NCBI RefSeq assembly: GCF_963678635.1
Contig: NC_087067.1
Span: 33,952,401 to 34,012,400, forward strand
Length of the DNA stretch: 60,000 nucleotides
Reading direction: 5' to 3'
From: Symsagittifera roscoffensis
Lineage: Eukaryota > Xenacoelomorpha > Acoela > Convolutidae
A program made the translations under genes and the position numbers. Of this stretch, positions 48,393-60,000 are shown one piece after another; position 1 is the first letter of the stretch; every line of letters starts with the position of its first letter. The notes under the pieces are model-generated. The model saw nothing but the letters and a program-made list of their open reading frames with translations. It searched no databases and was not told the DNA's origin.

Positions 48393-49551
48393 ATTTGAGT
48401 TACTCCGCTTTCACTTATATCCTTACTAGCATATGTCTATGTACATTAGTTTTAAAACACTCGCCCTCGCGCGAGAGTAAAAATATGCTCTTATACCATG
48501 TAAAATTTTGCACGCTCACGTTATAATTTATGCATTTCAAACAAAATTTTGAAAATTGACATTGTTTGGAATTTTTTTGGCCCAATGTGTTAAATGGCCA
48601 AATCGGCTGGTCAAAACCTATGGAGCGTGTACAAGGTGCCTTGAATGACCATTTATGGCATGATAGCCGCACATTCACTGTAAGTGGCATATGAATGGAT
48701 ACCAGCCAGGATACTGTCAGTTGCTTTTAGCCTAATTGTTGTGATAAACTTATTAAATAGGTAAGTATTCAAATCTATTTGATAAGTTTTCTTTGAATGC
48801 ACTCTGCGACAGCGGAGGGCAGCCCAATTCTCTTAAAAAATGCAAGAAAAAAAATTGCACTAACTTAAAAGTTAGCTTTTAGGCCAATTTTCGTCCAAAA
48901 TGGCCGAAATTCGGGTCCCCCCAAATTTTCAACTGATGATTACTCCACGTACACTTAAGCTACAAACGTCGTTTTGGGCTCGTTGGAATCGTCCTGAGCT
49001 ATAATTTATGAAACAAGATGAAAAAAATGATGTTTCAACGAAAAAAACCAAAAATTTTGAAAATTTCATTTTTTGCACCACGCTCGATTAGGCTTAACTT
49101 TTTGGCATCACCGAGATTTCAAAAGCTTATAACTTTGTGTTGGACCGACGAAATTGGTTCATTTTCTCAGTCCCCCAAGATTTGACCATGATCTTATGAT
49201 CCAAATAATAAAATTTGAAAATTTTAAAATTTTTGGGCAAGTTATGGCCGTTCGCGCAATTCACCAGGCTCGATTGGGCTTAACTTTTTGACATCACCGA
49301 AATTCAAAAGGCTATAACTCAAAGACCCCAAAAGTTATCTCCAATATTTTTGGCCTATCAGCAGCTGATTGTACACAAAATTGATACTGCAAAAGAAATT
49401 TTTCGGTTTTCTGTTGTTTTGACCAAAATTTGACCCATTGAAAATTTTTGCACCACGCTCGATTAGGCTTAACTTTTTGACATCACCGAACTTTAAACAG
49501 CAATAACTCTTAGCGTATAAAAGTAAAAGAGATACTTTTGCTTTAAATAAA

Positions 49552-49670
49552 AGCCTACAACACCTGGTGTTCCCAGGCGGTCTCCCATCCAAGTACTAAC
49601 CAGGCCCAATGTTGCTTAACTTCGGTGATCGGACGAGAACCGGTGCATTCAACATGGTATGGTCGTAGGC
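49552..49670 (-). rRNA. 5S rRNA, copy 36
   Basis: Consensus gene. The interval to copy 37 is 1255 bp, with the GACCC variant (near 49858) and the 23-bp deletion (near 50118). Confidence 0.97.
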
Positions 49671-50806
49671 ATTTGAGTTACTCCGCTTTCACTTATATCC
49701 TTACTAGCATATGTCTATGTACATTAGTTTTAAAACACTCGCCCTCGCGCGAGAGTAAAAATATGCTCTTATACCATGTAAAATTTTGCACGCTCACGTT
49801 ATAATTTATGCATTTCAAACAAAATTTTGAAAATTGACATTGTTTGGAATTTTTTTGACCCAATGTGTTAAATGGCCAAATCGGCTGGTCAAAACCTATG
49901 GAGCGTGTACAAGGTGCCTTGAATGACCATTTATGGCATGATAGCCGCACATTCACTGTAAGTGGCATATGAATGGATACCAGCCAGGATACTGTCAGTT
50001 GCTTTTAGCCTAATTGTTGTGATAAACTTATTAAATAGGTAAGTATTCAAATCTATTTGATAAGTTTTCTTTGAATGCACTCTGCGACAGCGGAGGGCAG
50101 CCCAATTCTCTTAAAAAACTTAAAAGTTAGCTTTTAGGCCAATTTTCGTCCAAAATGGCCGAAATTCGGGTCCCCCCAAATTTTCAACTGATGATTACTC
50201 CACGTACACTTAAGCTACAAACGTCGTTTTGGGCTCGTTGGAATCGTCCTGAGCTATAATTTATGAAACAAGATGAAAAAAATGATGTTTCAACGAAAAA
50301 AACCAAAAATTTTGAAAATTTCATTTTTTGCACCACGCTCGATTAGGCTTAACTTTTTGGCATCACCGAGATTTCAAAAGCTTATAACTTTGTGTTGGAC
50401 CGACGAAATTGGTTCATTTTCTCAGTCCCCCAAGATTTGACCATGATCTTATGATCCAAATAATAAAATTTGAAAATTTTAAAATTTTTGGGCAAGTTAT
50501 GGCCGTTCGCGCAATTCACCAGGCTCGATTGGGCTTAACTTTTTGACATCACCGAAATTCAAAAGGCTATAACTCAAAGACCCCAAAAGTTATCTCCAAT
50601 ATTTTTGGCCTATCAGCAGCTGATTGTACACAAAATTGATACTGCAAAAGAAATTTTTCGGTTTTCTGTTGTTTTGACCAAAATTTGACCCATTGAAAAT
50701 TTTTGCACCACGCTCGATTAGGCTTAACTTTTTGACATCACCGAACTTTAAACAGCAATAACTCTTAGCGTATAAAAGTAAAAGAGATACTTTTGCTTTA
50801 AATAAA

Positions 50807-50925
50807 AGCCTACAACACCTGGTGTTCCCAGGCGGTCTCCCATCCAAGTACTAACCAGGCCCAATGTTGCTTAACTTCGGTGATCGGACGAGAACCGGTG
50901 CATTCAACATGGTATGGTCGTAGGC
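50807..50925 (-). rRNA. 5S rRNA, copy 37
   Basis: Consensus gene, 1278 bp before copy 38. Confidence 0.97.
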
Positions 50926-52084
50926 ATTTGAGTTACTCCGCTTTCACTTATATCCTTACTAGCATATGTCTATGTACATTAGTTTTAAAACACTCGCCCT
51001 CGCGCGAGAGTAAAAATATGCTCTTATACCATGTAAAATTTTGCACGCTCACGTTATAATTTATGCATTTCAAACAAAATTTTGAAAATTGACATTGTTT
51101 GGAATTTTTTTGGCCCAATGTGTTAAATGGCCAAATCGGCTGGTCAAAACCTATGGAGCGTGTACAAGGTGCCTTGAATGACCATTTATGGCATGATAGC
51201 CGCACATTCACTGTAAGTGGCATATGAATGGATACCAGCCAGGATACTGTCAGTTGCTTTTAGCCTAATTGTTGTGATAAACTTATTAAATAGGTAAGTA
51301 TTCAAATCTATTTGATAAGTTTTCTTTGAATGCACTCTGCGACAGCGGAGGGCAGCCCAATTCTCTTAAAAAATGCAAGAAAAAAAATTGCACTAACTTA
51401 AAAGTTAGCTTTTAGGCCAATTTTCGTCCAAAATGGCCGAAATTCGGGTCCCCCCAAATTTTCAACTGATGATTACTCCACGTACACTTAAGCTACAAAC
51501 GTCGTTTTGGGCTCGTTGGAATCGTCCTGAGCTATAATTTATGAAACAAGATGAAAAAAATGATGTTTCAACGAAAAAAACCAAAAATTTTGAAAATTTC
51601 ATTTTTTGCACCACGCTCGATTAGGCTTAACTTTTTGGCATCACCGAGATTTCAAAAGCTTATAACTTTGTGTTGGACCGACGAAATTGGTTCATTTTCT
51701 CAGTCCCCCAAGATTTGACCATGATCTTATGATCCAAATAATAAAATTTGAAAATTTTAAAATTTTTGGGCAAGTTATGGCCGTTCGCGCAATTCACCAG
51801 GCTCGATTGGGCTTAACTTTTTGACATCACCGAAATTCAAAAGGCTATAACTCAAAGACCCCAAAAGTTATCTCCAATATTTTTGGCCTATCAGCAGCTG
51901 ATTGTACACAAAATTGATACTGCAAAAGAAATTTTTCGGTTTTCTGTTGTTTTGACCAAAATTTGACCCATTGAAAATTTTTGCACCACGCTCGATTAGG
52001 CTTAACTTTTTGACATCACCGAACTTTAAACAGCAATAACTCTTAGCGTATAAAAGTAAAAGAGATACTTTTGCTTTAAATAAA

Positions 52085-52203
52085 AGCCTACAACACCTGG
52101 TGTTCCCAGGCGGTCTCCCATCCAAGTACTAACCAGGCCCAATGTTGCTTAACTTCGGTGATCGGACGAGAACCGGTGCATTCAACATGGTATGGTCGTA
52201 GGC
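52085..52203 (-). rRNA. 5S rRNA, copy 38
   Basis: Consensus gene, 1278-bp unit. Confidence 0.97.
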
Positions 52204-53362
52204 ATTTGAGTTACTCCGCTTTCACTTATATCCTTACTAGCATATGTCTATGTACATTAGTTTTAAAACACTCGCCCTCGCGCGAGAGTAAAAATATGCT
52301 CTTATACCATGTAAAATTTTGCACGCTCACGTTATAATTTATGCATTTCAAACAAAATTTTGAAAATTGACATTGTTTGGAATTTTTTTGGCCCAATGTG
52401 TTAAATGGCCAAATCGGCTGGTCAAAACCTATGGAGCGTGTACAAGGTGCCTTGAATGACCATTTATGGCATGATAGCCGCACATTCACTGTAAGTGGCA
52501 TATGAATGGATACCAGCCAGGATACTGTCAGTTGCTTTTAGCCTAATTGTTGTGATAAACTTATTAAATAGGTAAGTATTCAAATCTATTTGATAAGTTT
52601 TCTTTGAATGCACTCTGCGACAGCGGAGGGCAGCCCAATTCTCTTAAAAAATGCAAGAAAAAAAATTGCACTAACTTAAAAGTTAGCTTTTAGGCCAATT
52701 TTCGTCCAAAATGGCCGAAATTCGGGTCCCCCCAAATTTTCAACTGATGATTACTCCACGTACACTTAAGCTACAAACGTCGTTTTGGGCTCGTTGGAAT
52801 CGTCCTGAGCTATAATTTATGAAACAAGATGAAAAAAATGATGTTTCAACGAAAAAAACCAAAAATTTTGAAAATTTCATTTTTTGCACCACGCTCGATT
52901 AGGCTTAACTTTTTGGCATCACCGAGATTTCAAAAGCTTATAACTTTGTGTTGGACCGACGAAATTGGTTCATTTTCTCAGTCCCCCAAGATTTGACCAT
53001 GATCTTATGATCCAAATAATAAAATTTGAAAATTTTAAAATTTTTGGGCAAGTTATGGCCGTTCGCGCAATTCACCAGGCTCGATTGGGCTTAACTTTTT
53101 GACATCACCGAAATTCAAAAGGCTATAACTCAAAGACCCCAAAAGTTATCTCCAATATTTTTGGCCTATCAGCAGCTGATTGTACACAAAATTGATACTG
53201 CAAAAGAAATTTTTCGGTTTTCTGTTGTTTTGACCAAAATTTGACCCATTGAAAATTTTTGCACCACGCTCGATTAGGCTTAACTTTTTGACATCACCGA
53301 ACTTTAAACAGCAATAACTCTTAGCGTATAAAAGTAAAAGAGATACTTTTGCTTTAAATAAA

Positions 53363-53481
53363 AGCCTACAACACCTGGTGTTCCCAGGCGGTCTCCCATC
53401 CAAGTACTAACCAGGCCCAATGTTGCTTAACTTCGGTGATCGGACGAGAACCGGTGCATTCAACATGGTATGGTCGTAGGC
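53363..53481 (-). rRNA. 5S rRNA, copy 39
   Basis: Consensus gene, 1278-bp unit. Confidence 0.97.
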
Positions 53482-54640
53482 ATTTGAGTTACTCCGCTTT
53501 CACTTATATCCTTACTAGCATATGTCTATGTACATTAGTTTTAAAACACTCGCCCTCGCGCGAGAGTAAAAATATGCTCTTATACCATGTAAAATTTTGC
53601 ACGCTCACGTTATAATTTATGCATTTCAAACAAAATTTTGAAAATTGACATTGTTTGGAATTTTTTTGGCCCAATGTGTTAAATGGCCAAATCGGCTGGT
53701 CAAAACCTATGGAGCGTGTACAAGGTGCCTTGAATGACCATTTATGGCATGATAGCCGCACATTCACTGTAAGTGGCATATGAATGGATACCAGCCAGGA
53801 TACTGTCAGTTGCTTTTAGCCTAATTGTTGTGATAAACTTATTAAATAGGTAAGTATTCAAATCTATTTGATAAGTTTTCTTTGAATGCACTCTGCGACA
53901 GCGGAGGGCAGCCCAATTCTCTTAAAAAATGCAAGAAAAAAAATTGCACTAACTTAAAAGTTAGCTTTTAGGCCAATTTTCGTCCAAAATGGCCGAAATT
54001 CGGGTCCCCCCAAATTTTCAACTGATGATTACTCCACGTACACTTAAGCTACAAACGTCGTTTTGGGCTCGTTGGAATCGTCCTGAGCTATAATTTATGA
54101 AACAAGATGAAAAAAATGATGTTTCAACGAAAAAAACCAAAAATTTTGAAAATTTCATTTTTTGCACCACGCTCGATTAGGCTTAACTTTTTGGCATCAC
54201 CGAGATTTCAAAAGCTTATAACTTTGTGTTGGACCGACGAAATTGGTTCATTTTCTCAGTCCCCCAAGATTTGACCATGATCTTATGATCCAAATAATAA
54301 AATTTGAAAATTTTAAAATTTTTGGGCAAGTTATGGCCGTTCGCGCAATTCACCAGGCTCGATTGGGCTTAACTTTTTGACATCACCGAAATTCAAAAGG
54401 CTATAACTCAAAGACCCCAAAAGTTATCTCCAATATTTTTGGCCTATCAGCAGCTGATTGTACACAAAATTGATACTGCAAAAGAAATTTTTCGGTTTTC
54501 TGTTGTTTTGACCAAAATTTGACCCATTGAAAATTTTTGCACCACGCTCGATTAGGCTTAACTTTTTGACATCACCGAACTTTAAACAGCAATAACTCTT
54601 AGCGTATAAAAGTAAAAGAGATACTTTTGCTTTAAATAAA

Positions 54641-54759
54641 AGCCTACAACACCTGGTGTTCCCAGGCGGTCTCCCATCCAAGTACTAACCAGGCCCAATG
54701 TTGCTTAACTTCGGTGATCGGACGAGAACCGGTGCATTCAACATGGTATGGTCGTAGGC
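54641..54759 (-). rRNA. 5S rRNA, copy 40
   Basis: Consensus gene. The interval to copy 41 is 1255 bp, with GACCC (near 54947) and the 23-bp deletion (near 55207). Confidence 0.97.
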
Positions 54760-55895
54760 ATTTGAGTTACTCCGCTTTCACTTATATCCTTACTAGCATA
54801 TGTCTATGTACATTAGTTTTAAAACACTCGCCCTCGCGCGAGAGTAAAAATATGCTCTTATACCATGTAAAATTTTGCACGCTCACGTTATAATTTATGC
54901 ATTTCAAACAAAATTTTGAAAATTGACATTGTTTGGAATTTTTTTGACCCAATGTGTTAAATGGCCAAATCGGCTGGTCAAAACCTATGGAGCGTGTACA
55001 AGGTGCCTTGAATGACCATTTATGGCATGATAGCCGCACATTCACTGTAAGTGGCATATGAATGGATACCAGCCAGGATACTGTCAGTTGCTTTTAGCCT
55101 AATTGTTGTGATAAACTTATTAAATAGGTAAGTATTCAAATCTATTTGATAAGTTTTCTTTGAATGCACTCTGCGACAGCGGAGGGCAGCCCAATTCTCT
55201 TAAAAAACTTAAAAGTTAGCTTTTAGGCCAATTTTCGTCCAAAATGGCCGAAATTCGGGTCCCCCCAAATTTTCAACTGATGATTACTCCACGTACACTT
55301 AAGCTACAAACGTCGTTTTGGGCTCGTTGGAATCGTCCTGAGCTATAATTTATGAAACAAGATGAAAAAAATGATGTTTCAACGAAAAAAACCAAAAATT
55401 TTGAAAATTTCATTTTTTGCACCACGCTCGATTAGGCTTAACTTTTTGGCATCACCGAGATTTCAAAAGCTTATAACTTTGTGTTGGACCGACGAAATTG
55501 GTTCATTTTCTCAGTCCCCCAAGATTTGACCATGATCTTATGATCCAAATAATAAAATTTGAAAATTTTAAAATTTTTGGGCAAGTTATGGCCGTTCGCG
55601 CAATTCACCAGGCTCGATTGGGCTTAACTTTTTGACATCACCGAAATTCAAAAGGCTATAACTCAAAGACCCCAAAAGTTATCTCCAATATTTTTGGCCT
55701 ATCAGCAGCTGATTGTACACAAAATTGATACTGCAAAAGAAATTTTTCGGTTTTCTGTTGTTTTGACCAAAATTTGACCCATTGAAAATTTTTGCACCAC
55801 GCTCGATTAGGCTTAACTTTTTGACATCACCGAACTTTAAACAGCAATAACTCTTAGCGTATAAAAGTAAAAGAGATACTTTTGCTTTAAATAAA

Positions 55896-56014
55896 AGCCT
55901 ACAACACCTGGTGTTCCCAGGCGGTCTCCCATCCAAGTACTAACCAGGCCCAATGTTGCTTAACTTCGGTGATCGGACGAGAACCGGTGCATTCAACATG
56001 GTATGGTCGTAGGC
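55896..56014 (-). rRNA. 5S rRNA, copy 41
   Basis: Consensus gene, 1278-bp unit. Confidence 0.97.
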
Positions 56015-57173
56015 ATTTGAGTTACTCCGCTTTCACTTATATCCTTACTAGCATATGTCTATGTACATTAGTTTTAAAACACTCGCCCTCGCGCGAGAGT
56101 AAAAATATGCTCTTATACCATGTAAAATTTTGCACGCTCACGTTATAATTTATGCATTTCAAACAAAATTTTGAAAATTGACATTGTTTGGAATTTTTTT
56201 GGCCCAATGTGTTAAATGGCCAAATCGGCTGGTCAAAACCTATGGAGCGTGTACAAGGTGCCTTGAATGACCATTTATGGCATGATAGCCGCACATTCAC
56301 TGTAAGTGGCATATGAATGGATACCAGCCAGGATACTGTCAGTTGCTTTTAGCCTAATTGTTGTGATAAACTTATTAAATAGGTAAGTATTCAAATCTAT
56401 TTGATAAGTTTTCTTTGAATGCACTCTGCGACAGCGGAGGGCAGCCCAATTCTCTTAAAAAATGCAAGAAAAAAAATTGCACTAACTTAAAAGTTAGCTT
56501 TTAGGCCAATTTTCGTCCAAAATGGCCGAAATTCGGGTCCCCCCAAATTTTCAACTGATGATTACTCCACGTACACTTAAGCTACAAACGTCGTTTTGGG
56601 CTCGTTGGAATCGTCCTGAGCTATAATTTATGAAACAAGATGAAAAAAATGATGTTTCAACGAAAAAAACCAAAAATTTTGAAAATTTCATTTTTTGCAC
56701 CACGCTCGATTAGGCTTAACTTTTTGGCATCACCGAGATTTCAAAAGCTTATAACTTTGTGTTGGACCGACGAAATTGGTTCATTTTCTCAGTCCCCCAA
56801 GATTTGACCATGATCTTATGATCCAAATAATAAAATTTGAAAATTTTAAAATTTTTGGGCAAGTTATGGCCGTTCGCGCAATTCACCAGGCTCGATTGGG
56901 CTTAACTTTTTGACATCACCGAAATTCAAAAGGCTATAACTCAAAGACCCCAAAAGTTATCTCCAATATTTTTGGCCTATCAGCAGCTGATTGTACACAA
57001 AATTGATACTGCAAAAGAAATTTTTCGGTTTTCTGTTGTTTTGACCAAAATTTGACCCATTGAAAATTTTTGCACCACGCTCGATTAGGCTTAACTTTTT
57101 GACATCACCGAACTTTAAACAGCAATAACTCTTAGCGTATAAAAGTAAAAGAGATACTTTTGCTTTAAATAAA

Positions 57174-57292
57174 AGCCTACAACACCTGGTGTTCCCAGGC
57201 GGTCTCCCATCCAAGTACTAACCAGGCCCAATGTTGCTTAACTTCGGTGATCGGACGAGAACCGGTGCATTCAACATGGTATGGTCGTAGGC
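57174..57292 (-). rRNA. 5S rRNA, copy 42
   Basis: Consensus gene. The interval to copy 43 is 1255 bp, with GACCC (near 57479) and the 23-bp deletion (near 57740). Confidence 0.97.
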
Positions 57293-58428
57293 ATTTGAGT
57301 TACTCCGCTTTCACTTATATCCTTACTAGCATATGTCTATGTACATTAGTTTTAAAACACTCGCCCTCGCGCGAGAGTAAAAATATGCTCTTATACCATG
57401 TAAAATTTTGCACGCTCACGTTATAATTTATGCATTTCAAACAAAATTTTGAAAATTGACATTGTTTGGAATTTTTTTGACCCAATGTGTTAAATGGCCA
57501 AATCGGCTGGTCAAAACCTATGGAGCGTGTACAAGGTGCCTTGAATGACCATTTATGGCATGATAGCCGCACATTCACTGTAAGTGGCATATGAATGGAT
57601 ACCAGCCAGGATACTGTCAGTTGCTTTTAGCCTAATTGTTGTGATAAACTTATTAAATAGGTAAGTATTCAAATCTATTTGATAAGTTTTCTTTGAATGC
57701 ACTCTGCGACAGCGGAGGGCAGCCCAATTCTCTTAAAAAACTTAAAAGTTAGCTTTTAGGCCAATTTTCGTCCAAAATGGCCGAAATTCGGGTCCCCCCA
57801 AATTTTCAACTGATGATTACTCCACGTACACTTAAGCTACAAACGTCGTTTTGGGCTCGTTGGAATCGTCCTGAGCTATAATTTATGAAACAAGATGAAA
57901 AAAATGATGTTTCAACGAAAAAAACCAAAAATTTTGAAAATTTCATTTTTTGCACCACGCTCGATTAGGCTTAACTTTTTGGCATCACCGAGATTTCAAA
58001 AGCTTATAACTTTGTGTTGGACCGACGAAATTGGTTCATTTTCTCAGTCCCCCAAGATTTGACCATGATCTTATGATCCAAATAATAAAATTTGAAAATT
58101 TTAAAATTTTTGGGCAAGTTATGGCCGTTCGCGCAATTCACCAGGCTCGATTGGGCTTAACTTTTTGACATCACCGAAATTCAAAAGGCTATAACTCAAA
58201 GACCCCAAAAGTTATCTCCAATATTTTTGGCCTATCAGCAGCTGATTGTACACAAAATTGATACTGCAAAAGAAATTTTTCGGTTTTCTGTTGTTTTGAC
58301 CAAAATTTGACCCATTGAAAATTTTTGCACCACGCTCGATTAGGCTTAACTTTTTGACATCACCGAACTTTAAACAGCAATAACTCTTAGCGTATAAAAG
58401 TAAAAGAGATACTTTTGCTTTAAATAAA

Positions 58429-58547
58429 AGCCTACAACACCTGGTGTTCCCAGGCGGTCTCCCATCCAAGTACTAACCAGGCCCAATGTTGCTTAACTTC
58501 GGTGATCGGACGAGAACCGGTGCATTCAACATGGTATGGTCGTAGGC
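58429..58547 (-). rRNA. 5S rRNA, copy 43
   Basis: Consensus gene. The interval to copy 44 is also 1255 bp with the deletion (near 58995), but here with GGCCC, so the two markers are separable. Confidence 0.97.
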
Positions 58548-59683
58548 ATTTGAGTTACTCCGCTTTCACTTATATCCTTACTAGCATATGTCTATGTACA
58601 TTAGTTTTAAAACACTCGCCCTCGCGCGAGAGTAAAAATATGCTCTTATACCATGTAAAATTTTGCACGCTCACGTTATAATTTATGCATTTCAAACAAA
58701 ATTTTGAAAATTGACATTGTTTGGAATTTTTTTGGCCCAATGTGTTAAATGGCCAAATCGGCTGGTCAAAACCTATGGAGCGTGTACAAGGTGCCTTGAA
58801 TGACCATTTATGGCATGATAGCCGCACATTCACTGTAAGTGGCATATGAATGGATACCAGCCAGGATACTGTCAGTTGCTTTTAGCCTAATTGTTGTGAT
58901 AAACTTATTAAATAGGTAAGTATTCAAATCTATTTGATAAGTTTTCTTTGAATGCACTCTGCGACAGCGGAGGGCAGCCCAATTCTCTTAAAAAACTTAA
59001 AAGTTAGCTTTTAGGCCAATTTTCGTCCAAAATGGCCGAAATTCGGGTCCCCCCAAATTTTCAACTGATGATTACTCCACGTACACTTAAGCTACAAACG
59101 TCGTTTTGGGCTCGTTGGAATCGTCCTGAGCTATAATTTATGAAACAAGATGAAAAAAATGATGTTTCAACGAAAAAAACCAAAAATTTTGAAAATTTCA
59201 TTTTTTGCACCACGCTCGATTAGGCTTAACTTTTTGGCATCACCGAGATTTCAAAAGCTTATAACTTTGTGTTGGACCGACGAAATTGGTTCATTTTCTC
59301 AGTCCCCCAAGATTTGACCATGATCTTATGATCCAAATAATAAAATTTGAAAATTTTAAAATTTTTGGGCAAGTTATGGCCGTTCGCGCAATTCACCAGG
59401 CTCGATTGGGCTTAACTTTTTGACATCACCGAAATTCAAAAGGCTATAACTCAAAGACCCCAAAAGTTATCTCCAATATTTTTGGCCTATCAGCAGCTGA
59501 TTGTACACAAAATTGATACTGCAAAAGAAATTTTTCGGTTTTCTGTTGTTTTGACCAAAATTTGACCCATTGAAAATTTTTGCACCACGCTCGATTAGGC
59601 TTAACTTTTTGACATCACCGAACTTTAAACAGCAATAACTCTTAGCGTATAAAAGTAAAAGAGATACTTTTGCTTTAAATAAA

Positions 59684-59802
59684 AGCCTACAACACCTGGT
59701 GTTCCCAGGCGGTCTCCCATCCAAGTACTAACCAGGCCCAATGTTGCTTAACTTCGGTGATCGGACGAGAACCGGTGCATTCAACATGGTATGGTCGTAG
59801 GC
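59684..59802 (-). rRNA. 5S rRNA, copy 44
   Basis: Consensus gene, the last complete copy. Its upstream region runs to the window end with the GACCC variant at 59988. Confidence 0.97.
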
Positions 59803-60000
59803 ATTTGAGTTACTCCGCTTTCACTTATATCCTTACTAGCATATGTCTATGTACATTAGTTTTAAAACACTCGCCCTCGCGCGAGAGTAAAAATATGCTC
59901 TTATACCATGTAAAATTTTGCACGCTCACGTTATAATTTATGCATTTCAAACAAAATTTTGAAAATTGACATTGTTTGGAATTTTTTTGACCCAATGTGT

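Larger units (their letters stand above)
41070..60000 (-). repeat. Right 5S rDNA tandem array, 15 genes on - strand
   Basis: Periods between gene 5' ends are 1278 bp (ten times) or 1255 bp (four times). Units are nearly identical and carry array-specific differences from the left array, for example TATAAGTG for TATAAATG before 5S and CAGTGAATG for CAGTGGATG in the upstream region. Variable sites are few: a 23-bp deletion, G/A in TTTTTTTGGCCC or GACCC, and GAGCTATAA or GAGCTGTAA. The array continues past the window end. Confidence 0.96.

Noticed and set aside
331-60000. CRISPR array or bacterial repeat
   Set aside because: The repeats are 1.3-kb units holding eukaryotic 5S genes, not short repeats with unique spacers.

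Overview
The window is almost entirely 5S ribosomal DNA from an animal. I count 44 complete 119-nt 5S rRNA genes with typical eukaryotic internal promoter boxes. The AT-rich spacers, TATA-like boxes at -27, T-run terminators and a non-LTR retrotransposon point to an invertebrate metazoan. An arthropod or another ecdysozoan is plausible from the 5S sequence, but I cannot fix the taxon. There is no sign of bacterial or organellar DNA.

Layout. Positions 1-330 are single-copy flank. Positions 331-40719 are a head-to-tail array with 29 genes on the + strand. The usual period is 1270-1281 bp, with three long units of about 1653 bp, one short unit of 904 bp and one unit expanded to 3510 bp by a retrotransposon insert (37575-39847, minus strand). 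Positions 40720-40869 are foreign DNA built of two overlapping inverted repeats. Positions 40870-41069 are exactly 200 N, a scaffold gap. Positions 41070-60000 are a second array with 15 genes on the - strand, period 1278 or 1255 bp and nearly identical units; it runs off the window end.

Each unit holds the 5S gene followed by a spacer of about 1.15 kb. Just downstream of the gene are three copies of a roughly 60-bp core, spaced 186-189 bp, which resemble the 5S box A/intermediate element region. A polymorphic poly-T stretch follows. Next comes a 134-bp block on the strand opposite to 5S that carries a perfect splice-donor sequence and several hairpins. Last is the 5S promoter region, with a GC-rich palindrome at -83 and a TATA-like box at -27. 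The number of cores varies as 1, 3 or 5, so the arrays exchange a two-core module of about 375 bp.

The left array is heterogeneous: 16 of 29 genes differ from consensus, mostly near the array ends. The right array is homogeneous: 15 of 15 genes match consensus. The most interesting hypothesis is that the block upstream of 5S is a divergently transcribed small RNA gene, possibly spliced-leader-like, as in the 5S/SL arrays known from nematodes. The evidence is suggestive, not conclusive. The orientation switch lies at a scaffold gap and may be an assembly artefact.
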